Shown piece by piece: positions 43,652 to 53,135 of a stretch of DNA of 64,000 nt (its first letter is position 1; each line of letters begins with the position of its first letter). The position numbers and the translations under genes are program-made. Below the pieces are notes generated by a model. It saw only the letters and a program-made list of their open reading frames with translations, did no database searches and was not told the origin of the DNA. This DNA is from Streptomyces populi (GTDB lineage: Bacteria; Actinomycetota; Actinomycetes; Streptomycetales; Streptomycetaceae): assembly GCF_002911015.1 (NCBI RefSeq), contig NZ_KZ626865.1, forward strand, positions 1 to 64,000, given 5' to 3'.

Positions 43652-45928
43652 ATGCAACTCGCCGCGATCATTGTGTCGCTGGTCCTGACCGTGGTCGGCG
43701 TTGCGCTGCTCGCACGCGCCATCGGTCAGTTCGTCCGGTACTTCAAACTGGGCCAGCCGGTCCCGGCCGGCACCCGGACCGACAACCCCTACGCGCGCAG
43801 CGTGACCCTGGTCAAGGAGTTCCTCGGCCACACGCGGATGAACCGCTGGGGCATCGTGGGCTTCGCCCACTGGTTCGTGGCGATCGGCTTCCTGACCCTG
43901 CCGCCGACCCTCGCCCAGGCCTTCGGCCAGCTCTTCCAGGCCGACTGGACGCTGCCGATCATCGGCGACTTCCTGCCGTTCGAGCTGTACATCGAGTTCA
44001 TCGGCGTGATGACGATCCTCGGCATCGCCGTGCTCATCGCGATCCGCCTGCTGAGCCTGCCGTCCCGCCCGGGCCGCAAGTCCCGCTTCGCGGGCTCCAA
44101 GGCCGGCCAGGCGTACTTCGTCGAGTACGTCATCCTCACCATCGGCCTCGCGATCTACACCCTGCGCGGCCTCGAGGGCGCCATCCACCACGTGGAGCAC
44201 TACGAGGCCGGGTACTTCGCCTCGTACCCGCTGGTCCTGGCCTTCAAGGGCCTGAGCGTCACCACCCTGCAGAACCTGATCTACCTCACCGCCATGGTGA
44301 AGATCAGCACGTCGTTCATCTGGATGATCGTGGTCTCGCTCAACACCAACATGGGCGTGGCCTGGCACCGCTTCCTGGCGTTCCCGAACATCTGGTTCAA
44401 GCGCGAGGCGACCGGCGGGACGGCCCTGGGCGGCCTCCAGCCGATGACCTCCGGCGGCAAGGCCATCGACTTCACCGACCCCGGTGAGGACGACGTCTTC
44501 GGCGTCTCCCAGGTCGAGCAGTTCTCCTGGAAGGGCCTGCTCGACTTCTCCACCTGCACCGAGTGCGGCCGCTGCCAGTCGCAGTGCCCCGCCTGGAACA
44601 CCGGCAAGCCGCTCTCCCCCAAGCTCCTGATCATGTCGCTGCGCGACCACGCGCACGCCAAGGCCCCGTACCTGCTGGCCGGCGGCGGCAAGTCCATGGA
44701 GGGCGAGGAGAAGGCGTCCGAGGAGCAGCTCAAGGACGTTCCCGCGGCCGCCCTCGCCGAGGCCGAGCGCCCGCTGATCGGCACCGCCGAGGAGAACGGC
44801 GTCATCGACCCGGACGTCCTGTGGTCCTGCACCACCTGCGGCGCCTGCGTCGAGCAGTGCCCGGTCGACATCGAGCACATCGACCACATCGTCGACATGC
44901 GCCGCTACCAGGTGATGATCGAGTCCGCGTTCCCGTCCGAGGCGGGCACGATGCTCAAGAACCTGGAGAAGAAGGGCAACCCCTGGGGCCTGGCGAAGAA
45001 GCAGCGCCTGGAGTGGCTCAAGGAGGTCGAGTTCGAGGTCCCGGTCGTCGGCAAGGACATCGAGGACCTCTCCGAGGTCGAGTACCTCTACTGGGTCGGC
45101 TGCGCCGGCGCCCTGGAGGACCGCGCCAAGAAGACCACCAAGGCCTTCGCGGAGCTGCTGCACATGGCGGGCGTCAAGTTCGCGATCATGGGCGGCGACG
45201 AGAAGTGCACCGGTGACTCCGCCCGCCGCCTCGGCAACGAGCCCCTGTTCCAGGAGCTCGGCATGGAGAACGTCGCCGCGCTGAACATGGCCTTCGGCGA
45301 GGACGACGAGGACGAGTCGACCAAGAAGCCGAAGTCGGCGAAGAAGATCGTCGCCACCTGCCCGCACTGCCTCAACACCATCGGCAACGAGTACCCGCAG
45401 CTCGGCGGCGACTACGAGGTCATCCACCACACCCAGCTGCTCCAGCACCTCATCGACGAGGGCAAGCTGCTCCCGGTGACCCCGGTCGAGGGTCTGATCA
45501 CGTACCACGACCCGTGCTACCTGGGCCGCCACAACAAGGTCTACACGCCCCCGCGCGAGATCATGTCCGCCGTCCCGGGCCTGCGCCAGCAGGAGATGCA
45601 CCGCCACAAGGAGCGCGGCTTCTGCTGCGGCGCCGGCGGCGCGCGGATGTGGATGGAGGAGCGGATCGGCAAGCGCATCAACAACGAGCGCGTCGACGAG
45701 GCCCTGTCGCTGAACCCCGACATCGTCTCCACCGCCTGCCCGTTCTGCCTCGTCATGCTGACCGACTCGGTCAACGGCAAGAAGAACGACGGCAAGGCCA
45801 AGGAGTCCGTCCAGGTCGTCGACGTCGCCCAGCTCCTCCTCGAGTCCGTCAAGACCCCGGTCGAGGAAGAGCCCCCGGCGGGCGCGGCCGAGTCGGAGAA
45901 CGAGCCCGAGCCGGAGCCGGTGAAGTAG
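43652..45928 (+). CDS. membrane-bound Fe-S oxidoreductase, HdrD/GlpC-type
   Basis: 758 residues from ATG 43652, with GAGGAG eight bases upstream. Residues 1-280 hold about six membrane helices of NarI/cytochrome b type (GIVGFAHWFVAIGFLTLP, RGLEGAIHHVEHYEAG). Two 4Fe-4S motifs follow, CTECGRCQSQCPAW near 300 and CTTCGACVEQCP near 395. Two CCG domains come last (CAGALEDRAKK ... CPHC; DPCYLGRHN ... CCGAGGARMWMEE ... CPFC). This matches actinobacterial heterodisulfide reductase-like proteins that pass electrons between the quinone pool and an unknown thiol or flavin partner. Single gene with its own terminator. Confidence 0.9.
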   Translation: MQLAAIIVSLVLTVVGVALLARAIGQFVRYFKLGQPVPAGTRTDNPYARSVTLVKEFLGHTRMNRWGIVGFAHWFVAIGFLTLPPTLAQAFGQLFQADWTLPIIGDFLPFELYIEFIGVMTILGIAVLIAIRLLSLPSRPGRKSRFAGSKAGQAYFVEYVILTIGLAIYTLRGLEGAIHHVEHYEAGYFASYPLVLAFKGLSVTTLQNLIYLTAMVKISTSFIWMIVVSLNTNMGVAWHRFLAFPNIWFKREATGGTALGGLQPMTSGGKAIDFTDPGEDDVFGVSQVEQFSWKGLLDFSTCTECGRCQSQCPAWNTGKPLSPKLLIMSLRDHAHAKAPYLLAGGGKSMEGEEKASEEQLKDVPAAALAEAERPLIGTAEENGVIDPDVLWSCTTCGACVEQCPVDIEHIDHIVDMRRYQVMIESAFPSEAGTMLKNLEKKGNPWGLAKKQRLEWLKEVEFEVPVVGKDIEDLSEVEYLYWVGCAGALEDRAKKTTKAFAELLHMAGVKFAIMGGDEKCTGDSARRLGNEPLFQELGMENVAALNMAFGEDDEDESTKKPKSAKKIVATCPHCLNTIGNEYPQLGGDYEVIHHTQLLQHLIDEGKLLPVTPVEGLITYHDPCYLGRHNKVYTPPREIMSAVPGLRQQEMHRHKERGFCCGAGGARMWMEERIGKRINNERVDEALSLNPDIVSTACPFCLVMLTDSVNGKKNDGKAKESVQVVDVAQLLLESVKTPVEEEPPAGAAESENEPEPEPVK

Positions 45929-46028
45929 CCGCCCCGCCCGGACGACCGTCCGGCACGACTGTCTGACACAGCCGCCTGACCCGGCCCGTCAGGCGCAGCC
46001 GACCGGCCCGGTCCGGATCGGTACGACC

Positions 46029-46062
46029 GACACCCCCGTGCTCCCCGGAGCACGGGGGTGTC
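46029..46062 (+). terminator. terminator of the Fe-S oxidoreductase gene
   Basis: A 14-bp perfect stem (46029-46042 with 46049-46062) with a six-base loop, 101 bp after the stop. No T-run. Confidence 0.75.
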
Positions 46063-46124
46063 GCCGTAACCCGAACGCGTGCATCATGATCCCGTCGCTT
46101 TCCACGGGGCTGACGAGGTGAGCG

Positions 46125-46340
46125 GTGCACGGGCGAACACGCGGGACACGTACGGCGACGGCTCTCGGCCGCGTCCTCCTCCTCGCCGCCCGCGGCCCCA
46201 CCCACGGCGCCGGATCCCCCGGCCGGACACCCGTGCGGGCCGCCGACGCCCCCGCCCGGCTCCCCGTCCCGCAGGACAAGGGCGGCGAGGCCGCCGCCGA
46301 CGTCACCTTCTCCACCGCCGCGTTCCTGTCGGAGACCTGA
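46125..46340 (+). CDS. possible small protein or gene remnant
   Basis: 71 codons from GTG 46125, preceded by GAGGTGA four bases away. The N-terminus is Arg/Thr-rich with only a short hydrophobic core (RVLLLAA), so a working signal peptide is doubtful. The second half (PVPQDKGGEAAADVTFSTAAFLSET) looks like ordinary protein. It lies in the 492-bp gap before the first FG-GAP gene and may be the 5' relic of a neighbouring secreted-protein gene. No family recognised; it may not be expressed. Confidence 0.3.
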   Translation: MHGRTRGTRTATALGRVLLLAARGPTHGAGSPGRTPVRAADAPARLPVPQDKGGEAAADVTFSTAAFLSET

Positions 46341-46420
46341 CGGATCAGGACGTGTCGACGAGTCCGCCCCCGACACCCCCTGATCCCCGTCCGGCCCCGT
46401 AGCCGCTCTTGGAGCCCGCC

Positions 46421-47887
46421 ATGCGCACCCGCCACCGTCCGGCCGCCGTCCTGGGGTGCGCCCTTCTGCTCACGGTCGCGGGGTCCGGCGCGAGCGGGCT
46501 CTTCGGAGGCGGCCGCTCCTCCCGCCCCGCCACCACGAGGCCCGCCGCCGGAAAGCCCGCCGGACACTCCGACCCCGGCGACTTCAACGGCGACGGCTAC
46601 GACGACTTCGTGGACGTCGTGCGGTCGAAGTCCAAGGACGGGAAGAAACACGCGGAGAACCTGGTCGTGGTCTACGGATCGCGCACGGGCCTCGTCACCA
46701 CCACGGCACGACGGACTCCGGCCGGCACCGAGCCGGACGCGGTCTTCACGTCGGCGCCCCTGCGCGCCGACCTGGACGGCGACGGCTTCACGGACCTGGT
46801 CGGCAGCCGTGGTACGGGCGAAACCGCACGCGAGACCTTCGCGCTGTTCGGCGGCGCGCACGGGCTGAGCGGCGCCCGCCGGCTCGATCTGCCCGCCGGC
46901 TTCCGCCCGCTGGCCGCCGCCGACTTCGACGGCGACGGCTCCGTGGACCTGCTCGACGGCGGCCACGGCGGCCACAGCGGCTCGGGCAACCCCAACGCCA
47001 CCGGGAAGGGCGGCGACGGGCTGCTCCTGTACGGCCCCTTCGACCGCGAGGGGACACCGGCCCGGCAGGCCGTTCTCGACCTCAGCCAGCACGGCTATGT
47101 CACACCCGCCACGGCCACCACCGGTGACTTCGACGGCGACGGCAGGGCCGAGGTGGTGTTCACGTACTCCCTCGACTTCGAGCAGGACGAGTCAGAGGTG
47201 GAGGAGGGCAAGGGCCCGCCCTCCGACCTGCACTCGATCGGCGTGTACGAGGGCGGCGAACGGGGGCTCGTGCGGGACACCCGTCAGGAGAAGATCATCG
47301 GTGGCCTGACGGAGCCCGGTGTCCCGGAGACCGGGGACGCGGACGGCGACGGCCTCCCCGACCTGCTCGTGCACACCAAGTTCCCGACGGGCACCCTGAC
47401 GATCCTGTACGGGGCGAAGTCCGGTCTGGACACCGGCCGCGAGCGGACCGTGATCGGCAGCACAGGCGCTGCCGACTGGTACTCCAGCGGCTTCGGCTCG
47501 TCGCCCGCCGTCGGCGACGTCGACGGCGACGGGAGACCGGACGTCGTCGTGAACACCCCGACCTTCCGGGGCCACGACGGCAAGGTGACGCTGCTGCCCG
47601 GCGGGGCGGACGGGACCCAGTCCCTCGACGGCGAGCAGGGGATCGACTCGAAGACCGACGGCCTGCCCGGCACCCCGAACCCGTACGACTGGAACGCCTT
47701 CGGCCAGCGTCCCCCGCTGCTCGACGTCGACGGCGACGGCCACATGGACGCGGTCGTCTTCGGGCCGCTGTACGAGAAGAGGAAGGGCGCATATCTGGTG
47801 CTGCGGGGCACGGACGACGGGTTCGCTCCCAAGGAGACACGGCTCTTCACACCGGACGACATCGGCGTTCCGCTGCGGCTGACGTAG
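46421..47887 (+). CDS. secreted FG-GAP repeat (integrin-like propeller) protein 1
   Basis: 488 residues from ATG 46421, with GGAG six bases upstream. The signal peptide has a hydrophobic core (PAAVLGCALLLTVAGSG). At least six FG-GAP/VCBS-like repeats carry DxDGDG calcium loops: DFNGDGYDDF, DLDGDGFTDL, DFDGDGSVDL, DFDGDGRAEV, DADGDGLPDL, DVDGDGRPDV, DVDGDGHMDA. It should fold as a calcium-stabilised beta-propeller outside the cell, like integrin alpha heads. Ligand unknown. First of three such genes within 9 kb; divergent in sequence from the other two. Confidence 0.88.
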   Translation: MRTRHRPAAVLGCALLLTVAGSGASGLFGGGRSSRPATTRPAAGKPAGHSDPGDFNGDGYDDFVDVVRSKSKDGKKHAENLVVVYGSRTGLVTTTARRTPAGTEPDAVFTSAPLRADLDGDGFTDLVGSRGTGETARETFALFGGAHGLSGARRLDLPAGFRPLAAADFDGDGSVDLLDGGHGGHSGSGNPNATGKGGDGLLLYGPFDREGTPARQAVLDLSQHGYVTPATATTGDFDGDGRAEVVFTYSLDFEQDESEVEEGKGPPSDLHSIGVYEGGERGLVRDTRQEKIIGGLTEPGVPETGDADGDGLPDLLVHTKFPTGTLTILYGAKSGLDTGRERTVIGSTGAADWYSSGFGSSPAVGDVDGDGRPDVVVNTPTFRGHDGKVTLLPGGADGTQSLDGEQGIDSKTDGLPGTPNPYDWNAFGQRPPLLDVDGDGHMDAVVFGPLYEKRKGAYLVLRGTDDGFAPKETRLFTPDDIGVPLRLT

Positions 47888-48164
47888 TACCGCGCCGCCG
47901 GCCCGTGCACCGTCCGGCGACGCGGCCTCGACGCACCGTGCGGCCGGGCGGCTTCGGCGTGGCCGGGGTGCCGCACCCCGTGAATCCCGCACGGCTCAAA
48001 AATTCTTCGAATGCACGTACAACCCTCAACCACCTTGACCGGTCTCCTGTTGGACGACCACCCCGCCATGCCCGGAACAACTCCAGATGAACACGGGTGG
48101 TACGGCAACCCATCGACTCTGGACGCGCCCCCAAGCGTCCCCGCATGCCGCAGGAGAACCCCGC

Positions 48165-49655
48165 ATGCACAAGCGTCACCCGCACCACGTGCGACTGGCC
48201 CTCGCGACGGCGACGGCCGCCGCGCTGACGGGCGGTCTGCTCACGTTCTCGGCCGCGACCGCGACCGCCGCGGACTCCGCCAGGGTCCCGCAGGCCGACT
48301 TCAACGGCGACCACATCGGTGACGTGGCCGTCTCGGCCCACGGCGCCTCCGTCAGCGGTCACGCGGGCGCCGGCCAGATCGTCGCCCTCTACGGCACGGC
48401 CACCGGCGTGTCGTCCGCCAAGCGCTCCACGATCAGCCAGAACACCACCGGTGTCCCCGGCACCGCCGAGGCCGGCGACGCGTTCGGCGCCGAGACGGCG
48501 TACGCGGACTTCAACCACGACGGATACGACGACCTCGCCGTCGCCTCCCCCTCGGAGAAGGTCGGCACCGACACCAACGGCGGCGCCCTCGCCATCCTCT
48601 GGGGCTCCGCGAGCGGTCTCACCGGCAAGAGCATCGACGTCCCGGACCCGTCCCCCTCCTCGCACGACTACTGGGGCAAGGACCTGGCCGCCGGCGACTT
48701 CGACGGCGACGGGAAGGCCGACCTCGTGGTCGGCAGCTCGGCGAGCACGCTCTACGTCTACAAGGGCGGCTTCAGCACGTCCGGCACCCCCGGGTCCCGT
48801 ACGACGATCAAGCCCCCGATCCAGTCGGGCACCAACGACAACCCCTACGGCCCGATGAGCCTGACCGCGGGCGACGTGAACGGCGACGGCAGGACCGACC
48901 TGATCGTCGACGGCTTCGAGACGCAGTCCGACGGCTGGAACACGAACTACTACGTGCCCGGCACGGCGAGCGGCCTGAGCGTGGCGTCCGCCAAGGCCCT
49001 CAAGACCGGCATCATCACCGGCATCGGCGACATCAACGGCGACGGCTTCGGCGACATCGTCAGCGGCGCGGGCTGGGACGGCACCCTGGACGACGGCACC
49101 CCGATCCCGGACTCCGCCAACGGCGGCAAGGTGAACATCACCTACGGCTCGGCGTCCGGCCCGGCCGGCACGACCGGGGTCACCCAGAACAGCGGCAACG
49201 TCCCCGGCTCCTCGGAGAAGGGCGACGGCTTCGGCTGGGAGCTGGACATGGGCGACATCAACGGCGACGGCTACCAGGACCTGGTCGTCTCGGCCCCGAA
49301 CGAGGACCTCGGCGGCGTCACCAACACCGGCATGGTCACCGTCATGTACGGCTCCGCGTCCGGCATCAACGTCTCCTCCGGCATCCAGGCGTTCGCGCAG
49401 AGCACGGCGGGCGTCCCCGGCAACGACGAGAAGGGCGACCTGTTCGGCGCGGACGTCAAGCTCGACGACGTCAACGGCGACGGGAAGGCCGACCTGCTCG
49501 TCGGCTCGTACGAGAACTCCGCCGACGGCGCGGTCGTCTACCTGCCCTCCGACGGCCACGTGATCACCGCGACCGGCTCACGCTTCGTCGCCCCGGACGC
49601 GTCGGGCGTCTCGACGTCGGGCACCCCCCAGTTCGGCGCCCTCTTCGCCGACTGA
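48165..49655 (+). CDS. secreted FG-GAP repeat protein 2
   Basis: 496 residues from ATG 48165, with AGGAG eight bases upstream. Signal peptide to about residue 37 (ATATAADS). About seven propeller blades with calcium loops (DFNGDHIGDV, DFNHDGYDDL, DFDGDGKADL, DVNGDGRTDL, DINGDGFGDI, DINGDGYQDL, DVNGDGKADL), each followed by a GTATGVSS or GSASGLTG-type strand and the NTTGVPGTAEAGDAFG gap motif. This is the classic actinobacterial integrin-like repeat. Extracellular; ligand unknown. Follows propeller 1 after 277 bp of spacer with no clear gene. Confidence 0.92.
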   Translation: MHKRHPHHVRLALATATAAALTGGLLTFSAATATAADSARVPQADFNGDHIGDVAVSAHGASVSGHAGAGQIVALYGTATGVSSAKRSTISQNTTGVPGTAEAGDAFGAETAYADFNHDGYDDLAVASPSEKVGTDTNGGALAILWGSASGLTGKSIDVPDPSPSSHDYWGKDLAAGDFDGDGKADLVVGSSASTLYVYKGGFSTSGTPGSRTTIKPPIQSGTNDNPYGPMSLTAGDVNGDGRTDLIVDGFETQSDGWNTNYYVPGTASGLSVASAKALKTGIITGIGDINGDGFGDIVSGAGWDGTLDDGTPIPDSANGGKVNITYGSASGPAGTTGVTQNSGNVPGSSEKGDGFGWELDMGDINGDGYQDLVVSAPNEDLGGVTNTGMVTVMYGSASGINVSSGIQAFAQSTAGVPGNDEKGDLFGADVKLDDVNGDGKADLLVGSYENSADGAVVYLPSDGHVITATGSRFVAPDASGVSTSGTPQFGALFAD

Positions 49656-49664
49656 TCGCCTACG

Positions 49665-49694
49665 GAGGGGCCGTCCTCGTCCGGGCGGCCCCTC
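49665..49694 (+). terminator. hairpin terminator of FG-GAP protein 2
   Basis: A 9-bp GC stem (49665-49673 with 49686-49694) with a 12-base loop, starting 10 bp after the stop codon. Confidence 0.6.
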
Positions 49695-49838
49695 TCACCA
49701 CGGCGTTCCGCCGGACAGCCACCCCCGTAGGGGCCGCCCGCGGCGCTCCCTTAGGGGATGTCACAGCTCGGACCCAATGCCGGGCCCGTTGCCCCGGCCC
49801 TCGCACACCGTCCTCCAGGACCAGGTACGTTCGATGAC

Positions 49839-50807
49839 GTGGCTGGATTCAGGATCGGACGCGGGGGCCGGGACAACCGTGCCCCGCAAGGGCGACCGCA
49901 ACAACAACCGTCGTACGGACAGTCCTCCCAGGGACGTGGGCAGCAGTCCCCCCGGGGAGGCGGGCAACAGCCGTACGGCTACCCGCCCGCGCCACCGCAG
50001 CCGCAGTACGGGGGACAGCAGCCGTACGGCGGACCGCAGGGCGGGCAGCCCTACCGCGGTGGACAGCAGGGCGGCTGGCCCCAGGGCGGCGGGCACGGCG
50101 GCGGACACGGCGAGCCGGAGTACTTCGGCGACGGGCACCCGCAGCAGGGCCCTGACCCGTACGCCGCGAACAGCCCCGGCCACACCCAGGCCTTCTCGAT
50201 CGGCGAGGACCCCTACAACCAGGGGGACACCTACCGGGCGGGCCAGGCGGCCGCTCCGCCGGTCGGCCCCCGGCTGCACTGGAAGGACCTGCTCACGGGC
50301 ATGGTGACGGCCCCGAACCGGACCTTCCTCCAGATGCGCGACTACACGATGTGGGCCCCGGCCCTGATCGTGACATTCCTCTACGGCCTGCTGGCGGTCT
50401 TCGGCTTCGACGGCGCCCGCGAGGACGCGATCAACGCGACCCTCTCCAACGCCGTCCCGATCGTCCTGACGACCGCCGTCGCGCTCGTGCTCAGCACGTT
50501 CGTCCTGGGCGTGGTCACCCACACCCTGGCCCGCCAGCTCGGCGGCGACGGCGCCTGGCAGCCCACGGTCGGCCTCTCGATGCTGATCATGTCCATAACG
50601 GACGCCCCGCGGCTGGTCTTCGCCATGTTCCTCGGCGGCGACGCGTCCTTCGTCAAGCTCCTCGGCTGGATCACCTGGGTCGCCGCGGGCGCCCTGCTGA
50701 CCCTGATGGTCGGCAAGTCCCACGACCTCCCGTGGCCGAAGGCCCTCGCCGCCTCGTCCATCCAGCTGATCGCCATCCTGTCGATCATCAAGCTGGGCAC
50801 GTTCTGA
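49839..50807 (+). CDS. Yip1-family membrane protein with Gln/Gly/Pro-rich N-terminus
   Basis: 322 residues from GTG 49839 (MAGFRIGRGGRDN); the upstream extension to 49758 has no ribosome site. The first ~140 residues are disordered Gln/Gly/Pro/Tyr repeats (QQPYGG, PQYGGQQPYG). The Yip1 domain begins at LHWKDLLTGMVTAPNRTF near 150 and has about five helices (ALIVTFLYGLLAVFGF, IVLTTAVALVLSTFVL, GWITWVAAGALLTLMVG, QLIAILSIIKLGTF). Bacterial Yip1 proteins have no settled function. Ends at a shared terminator opposite the phosphoribosyltransferase gene. Confidence 0.85.
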   Translation: MAGFRIGRGGRDNRAPQGRPQQQPSYGQSSQGRGQQSPRGGGQQPYGYPPAPPQPQYGGQQPYGGPQGGQPYRGGQQGGWPQGGGHGGGHGEPEYFGDGHPQQGPDPYAANSPGHTQAFSIGEDPYNQGDTYRAGQAAAPPVGPRLHWKDLLTGMVTAPNRTFLQMRDYTMWAPALIVTFLYGLLAVFGFDGAREDAINATLSNAVPIVLTTAVALVLSTFVLGVVTHTLARQLGGDGAWQPTVGLSMLIMSITDAPRLVFAMFLGGDASFVKLLGWITWVAAGALLTLMVGKSHDLPWPKALAASSIQLIAILSIIKLGTF

Positions 50808-50839
50808 CGCCGAAGACGGCGCACACGCCCGTCCAGGGC

Positions 50840-50882
50840 ACACGAGAGGGGCTCCCGGCGGTGCCGGGAGCCCCTCTCGTGT
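50840..50882. terminator. 20-bp perfect hairpin between convergent genes
   Basis: Arms 50840-50859 and 50863-50882 pair perfectly around a three-base loop, 33 bp after the Yip1 stop and 35 bp beyond the stop of the opposing phosphoribosyltransferase gene. A bidirectional terminator. Confidence 0.9.
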
Positions 50883-50916
50883 CACGTCCGCGAACCGTCG
50901 CGGCGGCGCCCCGCGC

Positions 50917-51420
50917 CTACGCGTCGAGCACCTGCCCGGTCCGCCGGACGACGGGGGGTTCGGCGCTCCACGGGAAGTTGATCCACTCGTCGGTCCGCTT
51001 CCAGACGTACTCGCACTTCACGAGCGACTGGGTCTTCTCGTAGATCACGGCGCTGCGGACCTCGGCGACCTCGCCGACGCAGAAGTCGTGCACGAGCTTG
51101 AGCGTCTTGCCCGTGTCGGCGACGTCGTCGGTGATCAGGACCTTCTTGTCGGAGAAGTCGATCGCGTTGGGGACGGGGGCCAGCATGACCGGCATCTCCA
51201 GCGTCGTCCCCACCCCCGTGTAGAACTCGACGTTCACCAGATGGATGTTCTTGCAGTCGAGGGCGTAGGCGAGCCCTCCCGCGACGAAGACGCCGCCACG
51301 GGCGATCGAGAGCACGATGTCGGGCTCGTACCCGTCGTCGGCGATGGTCCGGGCGAGTTCGCGCACGGCGACGCCGAACCCTTCGTAGGTGAGGTTCTCG
51401 CGCGCGGGGGGCATGGTCAT
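50917..51420 (-). CDS. phosphoribosyltransferase (hypoxanthine/xanthine type)
   Basis: 167 residues from ATG 51420; the ATG two codons later is also possible. The PRPP loop is KVLITDDVADTGKTL near residue 92. An LSIARGGVFVAGGLAYAL segment precedes it and YEKTQSLVKCEYVWKRTDEW follows. It fits the Gpt/XPRT-like purine salvage group that makes nucleoside monophosphates from PRPP and a base. It lies 4 bp after dcd in the same direction, so it forms a nucleotide-metabolism pair with it. Confidence 0.88.
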   Translation of the reverse strand: MTMPPARENLTYEGFGVAVRELARTIADDGYEPDIVLSIARGGVFVAGGLAYALDCKNIHLVNVEFYTGVGTTLEMPVMLAPVPNAIDFSDKKVLITDDVADTGKTLKLVHDFCVGEVAEVRSAVIYEKTQSLVKCEYVWKRTDEWINFPWSAEPPVVRRTGQVLDA

Positions 51421-51424
51421 CGCC

Positions 51425-52000
51425 TCAGACCTGGGTGCGGTGGAAGTTCAGGAAGGACCGCGAGGGGGTCGGTCCGCGCTGGCCCTGGTAACGGGAGCCG
51501 TACCGGTCGCTGCCGTAGGGGAACTCGGCCGGCGAGCTGAGCCGGAACATGCAGAGCTGCCCGATCTTCATCCCCGGCCACAGCTTGATCGGCAGGGTCG
51601 CCAGGTTGGACAGCTCGAGGGTCACGTGCCCGGAGAACCCGGGGTCGATGAACCCGGCGGTGGAGTGGGTGACCAGCCCCAGCCGCCCCAGCGAGCTCTT
51701 GCCCTCGAGCCGCGAGGCGATGTCGTCGGGCAGCGAGATGACCTCGTAGGTACTGGCGAGAACGAACTCCCCGGGATGGAGGATGAACGGCTCGTCGCCC
51801 TCGGGCTCGACGAGCCGCGTGAGGTCCGCCTGCTCGACCGAGGGGTCGATGTGGGGGTAACGGTGATTCTCGAACACCCGGAAGTAGCGGTCGAGCCGCA
51901 CATCGATGCTCGACGGCTGCACCATGGATTCGTCGTAGGGATCGATCCGGACCCGCCCGGCGTCGATCTCGGCCCGGATGTCCTTGTCAGAGAGAAGCAC
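51425..52000 (-). CDS. dcd: dCTP deaminase
   Basis: 191 residues from GTG 52000 (MLLSDKDIRAEIDAGRV). It deaminates dCTP to dUTP, or to dUMP in bifunctional members, for dTMP synthesis. Trimeric dUTPase-fold motifs: MVQPSSIDVRLDRYFRVF near 25, LHPGEFVLASTYE near 75, RLEGKSSLGRLGLVTHSTAG near 100, then FIDPGFSGHVTLEL with the catalytic glutamate near 138. C-terminal substrate-closing segment YQGQRGPTPSRSF. Normal length. Co-directional with the phosphoribosyltransferase 4 bp downstream. Confidence 0.95.
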   Translation of the reverse strand: MLLSDKDIRAEIDAGRVRIDPYDESMVQPSSIDVRLDRYFRVFENHRYPHIDPSVEQADLTRLVEPEGDEPFILHPGEFVLASTYEVISLPDDIASRLEGKSSLGRLGLVTHSTAGFIDPGFSGHVTLELSNLATLPIKLWPGMKIGQLCMFRLSSPAEFPYGSDRYGSRYQGQRGPTPSRSFLNFHRTQV

Positions 52001-52197
52001 GTCCTGAGGATACGCAAGGCGCGCGGAGCCACCACAATCGTGGCGGTCCCGCGCGCCCGTGCCGTTCACCCGCTCCGTCCGTCACGACGACCCCGCCGCG
52101 TCTGTCACGTCACCACGCCGTCGCCGTCACGGCGGTGCCCCGGCGCCGACACGTTCCTGCCGCGCCCGCCCCGTCGCACTGCCGCTGCCCCTGCGTC

Positions 52198-52401
52198 CTA
52201 CTGCTCCGGCACTGCCCTCTCCAGGGCCACCGGCACCACACTGCGGAGCCGGGCACACCGTGGACACCGGAGCAGCCGGCCGGGGCCGAGCCGCTCGGCC
52301 CGCTGCATCGGGAACGAAGCGGTGCTGAACACGTGCCCCTCGGCACAACGGACGACGGTGCGCTCCATCAAGTCCCAGAGTCCCTTCCCCATGAGCCGCA
52401 T
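52198..52401 (-). CDS. small zinc-ribbon-like protein
   Basis: 67 residues from ATG 52401; ATG 52392 (MGKGLWDLMERTVV) is an alternative. Contains CAEGHVFSTASF near residue 19 and CPRCARL near 46, a Cys/His plus CxxC arrangement that suggests one zinc-binding knuckle. The RTVVRCAEGHVF ... GPGRLLRCPRC pattern looks like a conserved small actinobacterial protein, but no function is known to me. The strip between it and the tRNA (52402-52636) and that towards dcd (52001-52197) show no other gene. Confidence 0.65.
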   Translation of the reverse strand: MRLMGKGLWDLMERTVVRCAEGHVFSTASFPMQRAERLGPGRLLRCPRCARLRSVVPVALERAVPEQ

Positions 52402-52636
52402 CAGGCTGATCCCCTGACGCCGAAAGCCACATTACGGGATGAAAAGGGTGGCCCTCCAGGCGGCACTCCGACCCCGCCCGGACTCTCTTCGCCGCCCCCA
52501 CCGTACGCCCCAACTCCGGTCCCCCGCAGCCTCGTCAGCCCCCCTGAACGCAAGCGGGCCCCGCGGCTTCGACGCCGGGGGCCGGGCATGAGGTACAGTG
52601 AGCGAGCATTCGGCACCGGCCCAGCCGGCGTCTTAC

Positions 52637-52710
52637 GCGGGTGTAGTTTAGTGGTAGAACATCAGCTTCCCAAGCTGAGAGTGCGAGTTCGATTCTCGTC
52701 ACCCGCTCCA
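52637..52710 (+). tRNA. tRNA-Gly (CCC)
   Basis: A 74-nt cloverleaf with encoded CCA. Acceptor arms GCGGGTG/CACCCGC, D-loop with GTGGT, anticodon stem TCAGC/GCTGA enclosing TTCCCAA (anticodon CCC, reads GGG), T-loop TTCGATT, discriminator T then CCA at 52708-52710. The region just downstream is full of gene remnants, as often seen beside tRNA integration sites. Confidence 0.97.
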
Positions 52711-52715
52711 TGTGA

Positions 52716-52750
52716 AACCCCCAGGTCGACGACCCGGGGGTTCTTTGTTG
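52716..52750 (+). terminator. tRNA-Gly terminator
   Basis: AACCCCC (52716-52722) pairs with GGGGGTT (52736-52742), with one mismatch and two more pairs inside the loop. TTCTTTGTTG follows. It lies six bases after the CCA end. Confidence 0.8.
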
Positions 52751-52829
52751 TCCGGGCCGATGGGTGGCGCGCGCGCACCATGTCGTCCATAGGGTGAGTG
52801 GTCGGCAGGCAACCCCGTACGCTGCGAGG

Positions 52830-53135
52830 GTGACCCGCTTGATCGTGTCGGCAGGGGGAGGGGGCGACGCAGTCGCCGCCGCGATGCTCGACGCGGCCCT
52901 CCACGGGGGTGACGACAGTCCGGCGATGATCCTCACCTACGCGTGGGACCGCCTCCTGATCGGCCTCTGCGAGGTCAGAGACGCCGGGCTGCCGGTCCCG
53001 CTCACCGACGAAGGCCCCACCGTCCACGAAGCGGACCTGGACGAGACCCTCAGCCGCAACGAGCTCGCACGCGCCGTCCTCGCGACGGAGACCCTCGCCG
53101 AGGCGGAGCAGTACTGTCACCGCACGTGGGAATGA
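52830..53135 (+). pseudogene. DUF1152 gene with large internal deletion
   Basis: From GTG 52830 the product begins MTRLIVSAGGGGDAVAAAML and HGGDDSPAMILTYAWDRLLI, the start of DUF1152 proteins, which are about 300 residues long. It then jumps straight to the family's C-terminal region (LCEVRDAGLPVPLTDEGP, THVHEADLDE-like block, LARAVLATETLAEAEQYC). Only 101 residues remain and the true C-terminus is replaced by HRTWE at the junction with the LysE fragment. An in-frame deletion of roughly 200 codons is inferred from memory of intact homologues. The product is unlikely to work. Confidence 0.68.
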